NCBI GenBank assembly: GCA_029881255.1
Contig: JAOUMY010000004.1
Span: 147,313-211,312 of the forward strand
DNA: 64,000 bases
Reading direction: 5' to 3'
Origin: Gammaproteobacteria bacterium
Lineage (GTDB): Bacteria; Pseudomonadota; Gammaproteobacteria; S012-40
Every line of letters starts with the position of its first letter. Position 1 is the first letter of the stretch. A program made the position numbers and the translations under genes. Below the pieces are notes generated by a model that worked only from the letters and a program-made list of their open reading frames with translations, had not been told where the DNA came from and searched no databases. Below are positions 54,358-62,875 of the stretch, one piece after another.

Positions 54358-56196
54358 CTATTCGATCTCAATCAATGTTTCGTCAGGATTTACTGCATCG
54401 CCCTTTGCTATATGGATGGCTTTGACCTTTCCATTTATCGGCGCCTGGACTTCGGTTTCCATTTTCATAGCTTCGGTAATAAACAGCGGGTCTCCCGCTT
54501 TGACTGAATCACCGACCGCTACCATGACATCTACAATAGTGCCCGGCATGGAAGTTGTGACGTCACCAGGTGAGCTGGCGCGGCGACGGGAACTGCCCGG
54601 AGCATTCAATGTTGTGGTTATACCAGTAGCTGCGCCAGCGATACCGCCGGTCTGAATCTCAGACAGGGTTTCCACCAGGATTTCCTCGGGCACGCCATCA
54701 ACCCGCATGTAAAATGGGCGCTGTGCCTGGTACTTATGACCGGCACCAGTCATCTTGATGTTATATGTTTCTCCATGCATGGTGACATTAAATTCTGTCG
54801 GTGCGAGGCCGCAAACGGCGACGTTTTCAGACTCAGGTGGTTCTAGCGCCTCAGGCTTTAAAGTGCCTGCTTTCCGTTGTTCTAAATAGTCACGCGCGAG
54901 GTCTGGAAACATGGCATAGGTAAGAACGTCTTCCTCGGTCTTTGCAAGTGCTCCAATATCTTGGCGCAATTTGTCCATCTCAGCAGGAATTAAATCTGCA
55001 GGCCTACAGTCAACGACTTTTTCCTTGCCAACAGCCTGTTCCTGGATCAGCTTATTGACCGGCGCAGGGGCCTTACCGTACTTGCCCAATAAATATAATT
55101 TCACTTCGTTTGTGATGTTTTTGTAACGCTCACCGGTCAACACATTCATGACCGCTTGCGTGCCTACTATTTGTGAAGTCGGCGTTACCAAAGGCGGATA
55201 ACCGAGATCTTCCCGTACGCGCGGAATTTCTTCCAATACGTCATTGATGAGTCTGAGTTCGCCTTGTTCCTTTAATTGATTAGTCAGATTGGAAATCATT
55301 CCACCAGGCACTTGATTGACTTGCACACGGGTATCTAGTCCGGTGAACTCGCTTTCAAACTGATGGTATTTTTTGCGCACTTCTCGGAAATAAAAACCAA
55401 TCTCCTGAAGTAGTTCGAGGTTAAGACCGGTATCGTATGGTGTATCGCGAAATGCGGCTACCTGGCTTTCCGTGGCGGGATGGCTGGCGCCTCCAGAGAA
55501 AGACGAAATCGCCGTGTCGATGTGAGTTGCGCCACATTCAACGGCTTTGTATTGGCAGATTGAAGCCAAACCAGAAGTCGCATGCGAGTGTATCTGCAAT
55601 GGTACGTTCACCGTTTTCTTTAATGCTGTAACCAGTTCTTCTGTCGCATGTGGCGTTAACAATCCTGCCATATCTTTAATAGCGATACTGTCACAACCCA
55701 GATTGACCATTTCTTTTGCTAATGAGACGAAGGCCTCATTAGTGTGCACAGGGCTGGTCGTGTATGAGATTGCCCCTTGCGCATGTTTGCCAGCAGCTTT
55801 AACCGCCTTTATGGCAGTGGAAAGATTGCGTATATCATTGAGCGCATCGAATATGCGAAACACATCCACGCCATTATCGGCAGATTTCTTGACAAAGTTT
55901 TCAACGACATCATCGGCATAGTGACGATAGCCAAGCAGGTTTTGTCCTCGCAATAACATCTGTATGCGTGTATTAGGTAAAGCCTTACGCAAATCACGCA
56001 AACGATCCCAGGGGTCCTCTCTGAGGAATCTTACGCAGGCATCGAAAGTGGCACCACCCCACGCTTCCAATGACCAGAACCCCACTTGATCAAGCTTCTT
56101 GCAGATTGGAATCATATCTTCCGTACGCATGCGTGTGGCAAGTAACGACTGATGGGCATCACGTAATATGGTTTCCGTAATTTGTACTTTTGACAT
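54358..56196 (-). CDS. Pyruvate carboxylase subunit B / oxaloacetate decarboxylase alpha-type protein
   Basis: 612-residue carboxyltransferase with a TIM-barrel N-terminal domain (RDAHQSLLATRMRTEDM, LLRGQNLLGYRHYADDVVE, IKDMAGLLTPHATEELV), a conserved-carboxylase domain and a C-terminal biotinyl domain with the biotinylation lysine in TEAMKMETEVQAP. There is no sodium-pump OadB or OadG gene here. Instead the biotin carboxylase subunit lies 17 bases upstream, which points to two-subunit anaplerotic pyruvate carboxylase (PycB role) rather than oxaloacetate decarboxylase. Assignment by context is strong but not certain. Confidence 0.88.
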   Translation of the reverse strand: MSKVQITETILRDAHQSLLATRMRTEDMIPICKKLDQVGFWSLEAWGGATFDACVRFLREDPWDRLRDLRKALPNTRIQMLLRGQNLLGYRHYADDVVENFVKKSADNGVDVFRIFDALNDIRNLSTAIKAVKAAGKHAQGAISYTTSPVHTNEAFVSLAKEMVNLGCDSIAIKDMAGLLTPHATEELVTALKKTVNVPLQIHSHATSGLASICQYKAVECGATHIDTAISSFSGGASHPATESQVAAFRDTPYDTGLNLELLQEIGFYFREVRKKYHQFESEFTGLDTRVQVNQVPGGMISNLTNQLKEQGELRLINDVLEEIPRVREDLGYPPLVTPTSQIVGTQAVMNVLTGERYKNITNEVKLYLLGKYGKAPAPVNKLIQEQAVGKEKVVDCRPADLIPAEMDKLRQDIGALAKTEEDVLTYAMFPDLARDYLEQRKAGTLKPEALEPPESENVAVCGLAPTEFNVTMHGETYNIKMTGAGHKYQAQRPFYMRVDGVPEEILVETLSEIQTGGIAGAATGITTTLNAPGSSRRRASSPGDVTTSMPGTIVDVMVAVGDSVKAGDPLFITEAMKMETEVQAPINGKVKAIHIAKGDAVNPDETLIEIE

Positions 56197-56213
56197 GTGG
56201 GATCGTCTCCTGA

Positions 56214-57632
56214 CTAAAGCCGGTGGTGTGCAGCGATTGCTGCCGCAATCACAGCTGCCAATTCGCGAGGTGGTCGACGCGTCGAGTAATCATTTAATTC
56301 GGGATGAGACTCCACGAAACCGGTATCGATCACGCCTTTTTTGAATTCCTCGGTTTTGAGTATCTGTAACTGGTAGGGAATCGTTGTTTTGATTCCGTGT
56401 ACACTAATATCTTGCAAAGCACGTTCTGCACGGCGCAATACTTCCTCCCATGTGAGTGCCCAAACCGTGAGTTTTACGCACATGGAATCGTAATAGGGCG
56501 GTATGGTATAGCCGCTATAAATAGCGCTATCCGTGCGTATACCGGGTCCACCCGGAGCGAAGTAACGCGTTACGCGTCCGAAACTGGGGAGAAAATCATT
56601 TTTTGGGTCTTCCGCATTGATGCGAAACTCAATCGCAAATCCGCGACGGGTTATTTGCTCCTGGGTGTAGCCAAGTTTCTCGCCATTGGCGATGCGTATT
56701 TGTTGTTGGACGATATCAACGCCGGTGATTTCTTCGGTGACACAATGCTCGACTTGCAGTCGAGTGTTCATTTCCATGAAGTAGAAATTTTCGTTTTTGT
56801 CTAACAGAAATTCGACTGTACCAGCATTCTCGTAACCGACTGTCTTCGCAGCGGTGACTGCATAATTGCCGAGCATTTCCCGTTGTTCATCGCTCAACTG
56901 TGGGGAAGGAGCGATCTCGACCAACTTCTGATGACGACGCTGTACAGAACAGTCCCGCTCGAATAAGTGGATAGCATTGCCATGAGAATCGGCCAGCACC
57001 TGCACTTCAATGTGCTTGGGGTTCACAATACACTTTTCCATAAATACATTGGCACTGCCGAAAGCCTTGGTTGCTTCGGAAATGACCCTGTCATAGTTCT
57101 TTTTCAATTCGCTTTCATTTTCGCAGCGACGAATACCTCTGCCACCGCCACCAGAGGTCGCTTTAAGCATCACCGGGTAACCGATTTTTTTGGCCAGCTT
57201 GATTGCCTGATCCAGATTGTCCAGATTGTCTTCTGAGCCAGGCGTTACCGGAACACCAGCAGCGATCATGGCTTTACGCGCCTCGGTTTTGTCCCCCATG
57301 CGGTGTATGACTTCGGCGCTAGGGCCGATGAATTTAATGCCTCTTTTCTTGCAGGCGGCTGATAAATCTGGGTTTTCTGATAGAAATCCATATCCCGGGT
57401 GGAGTGCGTCACAGCCAGTGGCGACGGCTAGATTGACAATACGGTGAACATTTAAGTATCCGGAGATAGAGTCCGGTCCGATGTTATAGGCTTCATCGGC
57501 CTTTTTAACGTGCAAAGCGTGGCGGTCGGGCTCTGCGTATATAGCAACAGACTTGATACCCATCTCAGCGCAAGCGCGCACGATTCGTACGGCAATTTCG
57601 CCACGATTGGCGATAAGGATCTTCTTGATCAA
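56214..57632 (-). CDS. Pyruvate carboxylase subunit A (biotin carboxylase)
   Basis: ATP-grasp enzyme that carboxylates biotin. I chose the TTG at 57632 (LIKKILIANRGEIAVRI) because AAGGA lies six bases upstream and the 472-residue product matches the usual family size; an ATG 11 codons upstream also exists. Motifs are SGGGGRGIRRCEN, EKCIVNPKHIEVQVLADSHG, FERDCSVQRRHQK and MEMNTRLQVEHCVTE. It forms an operon with the biotinyl-carboxyltransferase gene downstream and is divergent from yceD. Confidence 0.92.
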   Translation of the reverse strand: MIKKILIANRGEIAVRIVRACAEMGIKSVAIYAEPDRHALHVKKADEAYNIGPDSISGYLNVHRIVNLAVATGCDALHPGYGFLSENPDLSAACKKRGIKFIGPSAEVIHRMGDKTEARKAMIAAGVPVTPGSEDNLDNLDQAIKLAKKIGYPVMLKATSGGGGRGIRRCENESELKKNYDRVISEATKAFGSANVFMEKCIVNPKHIEVQVLADSHGNAIHLFERDCSVQRRHQKLVEIAPSPQLSDEQREMLGNYAVTAAKTVGYENAGTVEFLLDKNENFYFMEMNTRLQVEHCVTEEITGVDIVQQQIRIANGEKLGYTQEQITRRGFAIEFRINAEDPKNDFLPSFGRVTRYFAPGGPGIRTDSAIYSGYTIPPYYDSMCVKLTVWALTWEEVLRRAERALQDISVHGIKTTIPYQLQILKTEEFKKGVIDTGFVESHPELNDYSTRRPPRELAAVIAAAIAAHHRL

Positions 57633-57857
57633 AGTGTTGTCCTTACAAGTGGATATGGGCTCCATACTAGCAAATCTGAGGCCGTTTACATTTTGTAACT
57701 CTTGGCCTTGAGAGGTGCTAAGTTATTGGGATTTCTATAGAATCATGTCTTTGATGTCAAGATTTGCATGTGATTTGAGACGATTCAGCAAAAAAATGCT
57801 AAAAATCAAACAGTTTTTTTGACAGAAGCCAACTTGCAGACTATTATTGCCGCCCAA

Positions 57858-58373
57858 ATGTCGCGACGTTTGCCTATAATGATTGATCCACTGAAGTATG
57901 CGCAAAATGCTATGCGTATCAGTGGATTATTGCGCGTTGCGGAATTTGATCGTATCACTGACAAGCTGGCCAATCGGGAAGGCGAGCTCGCGGTTGAGTT
58001 GTCTTTCGACCGTATTCAGGGCAAACCGGTCGTGGAAGGCAAGGTCAGCGGAAAACTGGTTTTAATCTGCCAGCGTTGTATGCAAGCCATGGAATTTGAG
58101 GTAAACGGGGATTTACGGCTAGGGCTAATTCGCGACGAAGCCGAGATCGACGGGTTATTGTCGGGTTTTGAGCCGTTGGTTGTTGAACCAGAGCCGATGA
58201 AGGTGAAGGATATCATTGAGGACGAATTGTTGTTGATGATACCGATGATACCCATGCACGAACAAACACAATGCGAACCTGCTTTGGCAGTAGAGCAGGC
58301 AGTGTTCGTAGAGAATAAGCCGGTTCGAAGTGTTAATCCCTTCGCTGAGCTTGAGAAGTTAAAGACACATTAG
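57858..58373 (+). CDS. yceD: YceD/DUF177 family protein
   Basis: 171-residue protein linked to 23S rRNA accumulation. The start at MSRRLPIMIDPLKYAQN is favoured over an upstream TTG; a second ATG seven codons later is possible. Family features are the CQRCMQAMEFEV cysteine pair and the acidic EDELLLMIPMIPMHEQ. It is followed by rpmF after 29 bases, the conserved yceD-rpmF pairing. Divergent from pycA. Confidence 0.92.
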   Translation: MSRRLPIMIDPLKYAQNAMRISGLLRVAEFDRITDKLANREGELAVELSFDRIQGKPVVEGKVSGKLVLICQRCMQAMEFEVNGDLRLGLIRDEAEIDGLLSGFEPLVVEPEPMKVKDIIEDELLLMIPMIPMHEQTQCEPALAVEQAVFVENKPVRSVNPFAELEKLKTH

Positions 58374-58402
58374 ATTTTCGAAATTAACTTGAGGTAAAAA
58401 AC

Positions 58403-58600
58403 ATGGCTGTACAGCAAAATCGTAAAACCCGCTCTAAGCGTGGTATGCGTCGTGCGCATGATGGTCTAAAGCCGGCGGCGTACTCTATTGACTCCAAAAC
58501 TGGCGAATCTCATTTGCGTCACCATATGTCTGCCGACGGCTTCTATCGTGGTCGCCAGATCGTCAAGCCTAAGCAAGAAGTATTTGTAGACGAAAATTAA
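58403..58600 (+). CDS. rpmF: 50S ribosomal protein L32
   Basis: 65-residue basic ribosomal protein with the standard start [20 protein letters not shown] and a [21 protein letters not shown] block. It lacks the four zinc-binding cysteines found in some bacterial L32 proteins. Ribosome-binding sequence GAGGTAAAAAAC precedes the ATG. Co-transcribed with yceD and plsX. Confidence 0.97.
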   Translation: MAVQQNRKTRSKRGMRRAHDGLKPAAYSIDSKTGESHLRHHMSADGFYRGRQIVKPKQEVFVDEN

Positions 58601-58611
58601 AGGATAATTCC

Positions 58612-59634
58612 TTGAGTCTACGTATAGCACTTGATGCAATGGGGGGTGACCACGGCGCCCCCGTTGTAGTTGCGGCTGCTGTAGAATTGCTGAAAAGGCA
58701 TCGAAACGTTCACTTGATTCTCGTTGGTGATCAAAGCACGATCAGAAAAGAATTGAGTAATTTGGGTGCCAAAGAGTCTGACAGCTTATCTATTCACCAC
58801 TGTACCCAAGTAGTCGCAATGGATGAATTACCATCTGTTGCGCTGCGGTCTAAAAAAGACTCCTCTATGCGTGTTGCTATCGACCTTGTAAAGAAGGGCG
58901 AGGCGCAGGCGTGCGTGAGTGCAGGAAATACTGGCGCATTGATGGCGACGGCTCGATTTGTGCTAAAAATGCTGCCCGGGATAGACCGGCCGGCAATTTG
59001 TACGGCTTTACCCACCATGCGTGGTCATTGTCATATGCTGGATTTGGGGGCCAATATCGATTCCGGTCCAGAAGCGCTGTTTCAGTTTGGATTGATGGGT
59101 TCTATTCTTGCCTCTGCTGTTGATGGTATCGATAGGCCGACAGTCGGTCTGTTGAACATCGGTGAAGAGGAAATAAAGGGCAGCGAATACATAAAAGAAG
59201 CTGCAAAGCTTTTGGAACAAAGCGATATCAACTATTATGGTTTTGTTGAAGGCGATGACATCTATAAAGGTACTGTTGATGTCGTCGTAAGTGATGGTTT
59301 CGTTGGAAATGTGGCGCTTAAAACAAGCGAAGGCATCGCGAGAATGGTTAAGCAGTTTTTGAAAGAAGCCTTCACCAGTAGCCTACGTGGCAAACTATCT
59401 GCCGTTGTAGCAAAGCCGGTTTTGAGGGCTTTCGGAAACAGAATTGACCCGGGTCGTTATAATGGCGCGAGCCTGGTAGGTCTACAAGGCATTGTTGTGA
59501 AGAGTCACGGCAATACTGATGCAAAGGCCTTTGCTAACGCAATCGACGTAGCAATAAAAGAAGTAGATAAAGATGTGCCTCAACGTATTGCAAAGGAACT
59601 GGAATCCATGGTTGTTGAAAGGCAAGCAGTTTGA
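58612..59634 (+). CDS. plsX: Phosphate acyltransferase PlsX
   Basis: 340-residue enzyme making acyl-phosphate from acyl-ACP for phospholipid synthesis. Start is TTG (11 bases after rpmF, with AAAGGATAA upstream); the first residues [15 protein letters not shown] are the family signature. Later motifs are [22 protein letters not shown] and [20 protein letters not shown]. It overlaps fabH by 4 bases. Confidence 0.97.
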   Translation: MSLRIALDAMGGDHGAPVVVAAAVELLKRHRNVHLILVGDQSTIRKELSNLGAKESDSLSIHHCTQVVAMDELPSVALRSKKDSSMRVAIDLVKKGEAQACVSAGNTGALMATARFVLKMLPGIDRPAICTALPTMRGHCHMLDLGANIDSGPEALFQFGLMGSILASAVDGIDRPTVGLLNIGEEEIKGSEYIKEAAKLLEQSDINYYGFVEGDDIYKGTVDVVVSDGFVGNVALKTSEGIARMVKQFLKEAFTSSLRGKLSAVVAKPVLRAFGNRIDPGRYNGASLVGLQGIVVKSHGNTDAKAFANAIDVAIKEVDKDVPQRIAKELESMVVERQAV

Positions 59635-60599
59635 TCTATTCACGAATCATAGGCAGTGGCAGTTATTTACCGGAAAAAACCTTAACAAATTACGATCTAG
59701 AAAAACTGGTTGATACCAACCATGATTGGATTGTTGAGCGAACCGGTATAGTAGAAAGACATATTGCCGAAGCAAACGAAACAACCGCTGATCTCGGGAC
59801 CAAGGCTGCGCAACTGGCCTTGCAATCGGCCGGGGTTAGTAATAACGATATTGATCTCATTATCGTTGCCACTACTACACCAGATAGAATTTTCCCAAGT
59901 ACCGCTTGCCTGATTCAGGAGCGGCTCGATATTCACGGTTGCGCCGCGTTCGATGTGCAAGCCGTGTGTACAGGGTTTGTGTATGCACTGAGCGTGGCGG
60001 ACAAGTTTATTAAAACGGGCTCAGCACGTTGCGCATTGGTTATTGGTGCGGAAACTCTGTCTAAGATCGTGGACTGGACCGATCGCGGCACCTGTGTTTT
60101 GTTTGGTGATGGCGCAGGCGCGGTGGTTTTGAGTGCGAGCAGTGAACCAGGGATTTTGTCTACACATCTCCATGCGGATGGCCAGTATAAAGAGTTGTTG
60201 ACTACAACTGGCGGCATTTCCGAAAGTCCAAAATCACTGGGTGCAGAACAGGCATTAGTGACTATGAAAGGAAATGAGGTTTTTAAGATGGCAGTCAATA
60301 CATTGGGTGCTATTGTTGATGAAACTCTCGAATATAACAATCTCAAAAAGTCCGATATAGATTGGCTGGTGCCGCACCAGGCCAATATACGAATCATAAC
60401 GGCGACTGCAAAAAAGCTGCGCATGCCTATGGAGCGCGTGGTGACGACTGTTGACAAGCATGGTAATACCTCAGCCGCTTCTATTCCTCTGGCTTTGGAC
60501 TGCGCCATTAGAGACGGTCGTATCAAGAAGGGTGAAATGCTACTCATGGAAGCTTTTGGTGGCGGTTTTACCTGGGGTTCTGTTTTAGCTAAGTACTAA
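59631..60599 (+). CDS. fabH: 3-oxoacyl-ACP synthase III
   Basis: 322-residue condensing enzyme that joins acetyl-CoA to malonyl-ACP to start fatty-acid synthesis. It uses a TTG start that overlaps the plsX stop by 4 bases (coupled translation). The Cys-His-Asn triad is visible: [24 protein letters not shown] and [17 protein letters not shown]-type C-terminal motif [11 protein letters not shown]. Confidence 0.97.
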   Translation: MIYSRIIGSGSYLPEKTLTNYDLEKLVDTNHDWIVERTGIVERHIAEANETTADLGTKAAQLALQSAGVSNNDIDLIIVATTTPDRIFPSTACLIQERLDIHGCAAFDVQAVCTGFVYALSVADKFIKTGSARCALVIGAETLSKIVDWTDRGTCVLFGDGAGAVVLSASSEPGILSTHLHADGQYKELLTTTGGISESPKSLGAEQALVTMKGNEVFKMAVNTLGAIVDETLEYNNLKKSDIDWLVPHQANIRIITATAKKLRMPMERVVTTVDKHGNTSAASIPLALDCAIRDGRIKKGEMLLMEAFGGGFTWGSVLAKY

Positions 60600-60611
60600 G
60601 AGGAAATTCCT

Positions 60612-61538
60612 ATGTCTCAGGCTTTTGTATTTCCAGGCCAGGGTTCGCAATCTGTGGGCATGATGAAGGCTTTCGCAGACGAGCAGCCTGTCATCAAGGA
60701 AACGTTTGAAGAGGCGTCAGATATTCTGGGCTTCGATCTCTGGAGCCTCACGCAAAACGGTCCCGAAGAAAAGCTTAATCAAACCGATAATACACAGCCT
60801 GCCATGCTGACGGCAGGGGTTGCGAGCTGGCGTGCTTTCAAACAGGCCGGGGGGGCAGACCCTGTATTTATGGCCGGCCACAGTCTCGGCGAATATACGG
60901 CCCTGGTTTGCGCAGGCGCTATGTCCTTCGCACAAGCGTTACCATTGGTCGTAAAACGTGGCCAATTTATGCAGGAAGCAGTGCCCGCTGGAACCGGCGC
61001 GATGGCAGCTATCTTGGGTCTGGACGACGAAATTGTACAAACGGTTTGTGATGCAGTGTCACAAGGCGAAGTTTTACAGCCGGTCAATTACAATAGTCCA
61101 GGACAAGTCGTTGTCGCTGGAACGCGCGGCGCGGTCGAGCGTGCAGTTACTGCAGCGACGGAGAAAGGCGCGAAACGCGCTATTATTTTACCTGTCAGCG
61201 TTCCGTCGCATTGCGATCTTATGGCACCTGCAGCAGATCGCCTGTTTGCAGAGCTAGGCAAAATAGATATCAATAGTCCCGCAATTAGCGTAATTCATAA
61301 TGCTGACGTGGCATCGTATTCGGATGTGGAAAAAATCAAAGATGCCTTGCGTAGACAGTTATATTCTCCCGTTCGTTGGGTGGAAACCATACAATTACTC
61401 GCAAAACAAGGCGTGACTGAAATAGTAGAATGTGGTCCTGGTAAAGTACTTGCGGGATTAAATAAACGGATAGATCGTCAAATGGCGGCAATTCCCTTGA
61501 TTGATCAAGGCTCGTTAGATAAATGCTTGGGAAACTAA
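60612..61538 (+). CDS. fabD: Malonyl-CoA:ACP transacylase
   Basis: 308-residue acyltransferase loading malonyl groups onto acyl carrier protein. FPGQGSQSVGM at the N-terminus, the nucleophile elbow GHSLGEYTAL and the catalytic His in VPSHCDLM are all present. RBS AGAGGAAA precedes the ATG. It lies 12 bases after fabH and 12 bases before fabG. Confidence 0.97.
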   Translation: MSQAFVFPGQGSQSVGMMKAFADEQPVIKETFEEASDILGFDLWSLTQNGPEEKLNQTDNTQPAMLTAGVASWRAFKQAGGADPVFMAGHSLGEYTALVCAGAMSFAQALPLVVKRGQFMQEAVPAGTGAMAAILGLDDEIVQTVCDAVSQGEVLQPVNYNSPGQVVVAGTRGAVERAVTAATEKGAKRAIILPVSVPSHCDLMAPAADRLFAELGKIDINSPAISVIHNADVASYSDVEKIKDALRRQLYSPVRWVETIQLLAKQGVTEIVECGPGKVLAGLNKRIDRQMAAIPLIDQGSLDKCLGN

Positions 61539-61550
61539 AAGGAGACGCGA

Positions 61551-62294
61551 ATGTCACTCGATAATCAGATTGCAGTAGTAACAGGCGCAAGTCGGGGAAT
61601 TGGTAAAGCCATTGCGCTGACACTGGGACAGCAAGGCGCGTTTGTTATTGGTACAGCGACCAGCGACAGCGGCGCTGAAGCTATTAGTGCTTATATGAAC
61701 GAAGCAGGAATTAATGGCGTTGGAAAAAAATTGGATGTATCGGATGACGATGCAGTTAACCAATTTATAAAAGATATTACCGCGGAAAAAGGGGCGCCAA
61801 CAATTTTAGTTAATAATGCTGGGATAACAAAAGACAATCTCAGCATGCGCATGTCGATGGATGAATGGAATTCGGTAATTAATACAAATCTGACTTCTGT
61901 GTTTCGTATGTCTAAGGCATGTCTGAAAGGCATGATGAAGGCGCGTACCGGACGCATAATCAGCATCGCTTCTGTTGTTGGTGCAATGGGTAACGCAGGC
62001 CAAACAAATTATGCGGCTGCCAAAGCGGGCATTATGGGATTTAGTAAGTCTTTGGCACGTGAAGTGGCTGCGCGTAACATTAGTGTGAACGTGATTGCGC
62101 CGGGTTTTATCGAAACCGATATGACCAAGGCTTTGCCTGAAGATCAACGCGACACATTAATGACACAGATACCCATGAAGCGATTGGGTCAAGTTGAAGA
62201 CATTGCTGCAACTGTTGCCTTTTTAGCATCAGCTGGTGCGGGATATATCACTGGTGAAACCATACACGTAAATGGTGGCATGTATATGGCATAA
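61551..62294 (+). CDS. fabG: 3-oxoacyl-ACP reductase
   Basis: 247-residue short-chain dehydrogenase that reduces 3-oxoacyl-ACP with NADPH. Cofactor motif TGASRGIGKAI, active-site serine in IISIASVVGAMGNAG, and the YxxxK pair in TNYAAAKAGIMGFSK. RBS AAGGAGACG. A 243-base gap to acpP follows. Confidence 0.97.
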   Translation: MSLDNQIAVVTGASRGIGKAIALTLGQQGAFVIGTATSDSGAEAISAYMNEAGINGVGKKLDVSDDDAVNQFIKDITAEKGAPTILVNNAGITKDNLSMRMSMDEWNSVINTNLTSVFRMSKACLKGMMKARTGRIISIASVVGAMGNAGQTNYAAAKAGIMGFSKSLAREVAARNISVNVIAPGFIETDMTKALPEDQRDTLMTQIPMKRLGQVEDIAATVAFLASAGAGYITGETIHVNGGMYMA

Positions 62295-62313
62295 ACCGAT
62301 ACTTTAAAATTTA

Positions 62314-62418
62314 CCGCCAAAAATTTGTTATCACTGTAAAAATGGCGGCCAGATTTTGAAGTTTTGCAAGTTGGAATTTGATAAAAGACTTTGCAAAATT
62401 GGAATGTTGTCATAGAGT
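62314..62418 (+). promoter_or_regulatory. Possible acpP promoter region with hairpin and tandem repeats
   Basis: CCGCCA/TGGCGG arms (62314-62319 and 62343-62348) form a stem in the long fabG-acpP gap. After them come near-identical direct repeats TTTGCAAGTTGGAAT (62363-62377) and TTTGCAAAATTGGAAT (62390-62405). TTGCAA (62391-62396), a 16-base spacer and TAGAGT (62413-62418) could be the -35 and -10 boxes. acpP often has its own promoter in gammaproteobacteria, which fits. Confidence 0.4.
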
Positions 62419-62537
62419 GACACAAAATGGATTTTAGGAGAGGCGTAGTAGGGCAAAATTTACTGGTACTGCCAGATAGATTTCACTACAATACGCCCAA
62501 CTTTGTTGCAAATAACCTACTGGAGGAATTGTTTATC

Positions 62538-62774
62538 ATGAGCAGCGTCGAAGAACGAGTTAAAAAGATCGTCGTTGAGCAGCTTGGTGTTAAGGAAGAG
62601 GAAGTCACTAATGAAGCATCTTTCGTTGACGATCTCGGTGCCGACTCTCTGGACACTGTAGAATTGGTAATGGCTCTGGAAGAAGAATTTGAATGCGAAA
62701 TTCCTGATGAAGAAGCCGAAAAGATTGGCACAGTTCAACAGGCTGTCGACTACATCAATGCAAATATCGGTTAA
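62538..62774 (+). CDS. acpP: Acyl carrier protein
   Basis: 78-residue carrier for growing acyl chains. The start at [10 protein letters not shown] is chosen because GGAGGAATTG lies upstream; the open frame to 62427 is leader. The phosphopantetheine attachment serine lies in [13 protein letters not shown]. Strongly acidic, typical size. Confidence 0.98.
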   Translation: MSSVEERVKKIVVEQLGVKEEEVTNEASFVDDLGADSLDTVELVMALEEEFECEIPDEEAEKIGTVQQAVDYINANIG

Positions 62775-62875
62775 CAACCTTTTATTCTGCTAACCAATGT
62801 TTGATATAAAGGCCGTTCCTTTGCAGGATACGGCCTTTTCTATTCAATGAACATTCATTAGTTGAGGAAAATGTT

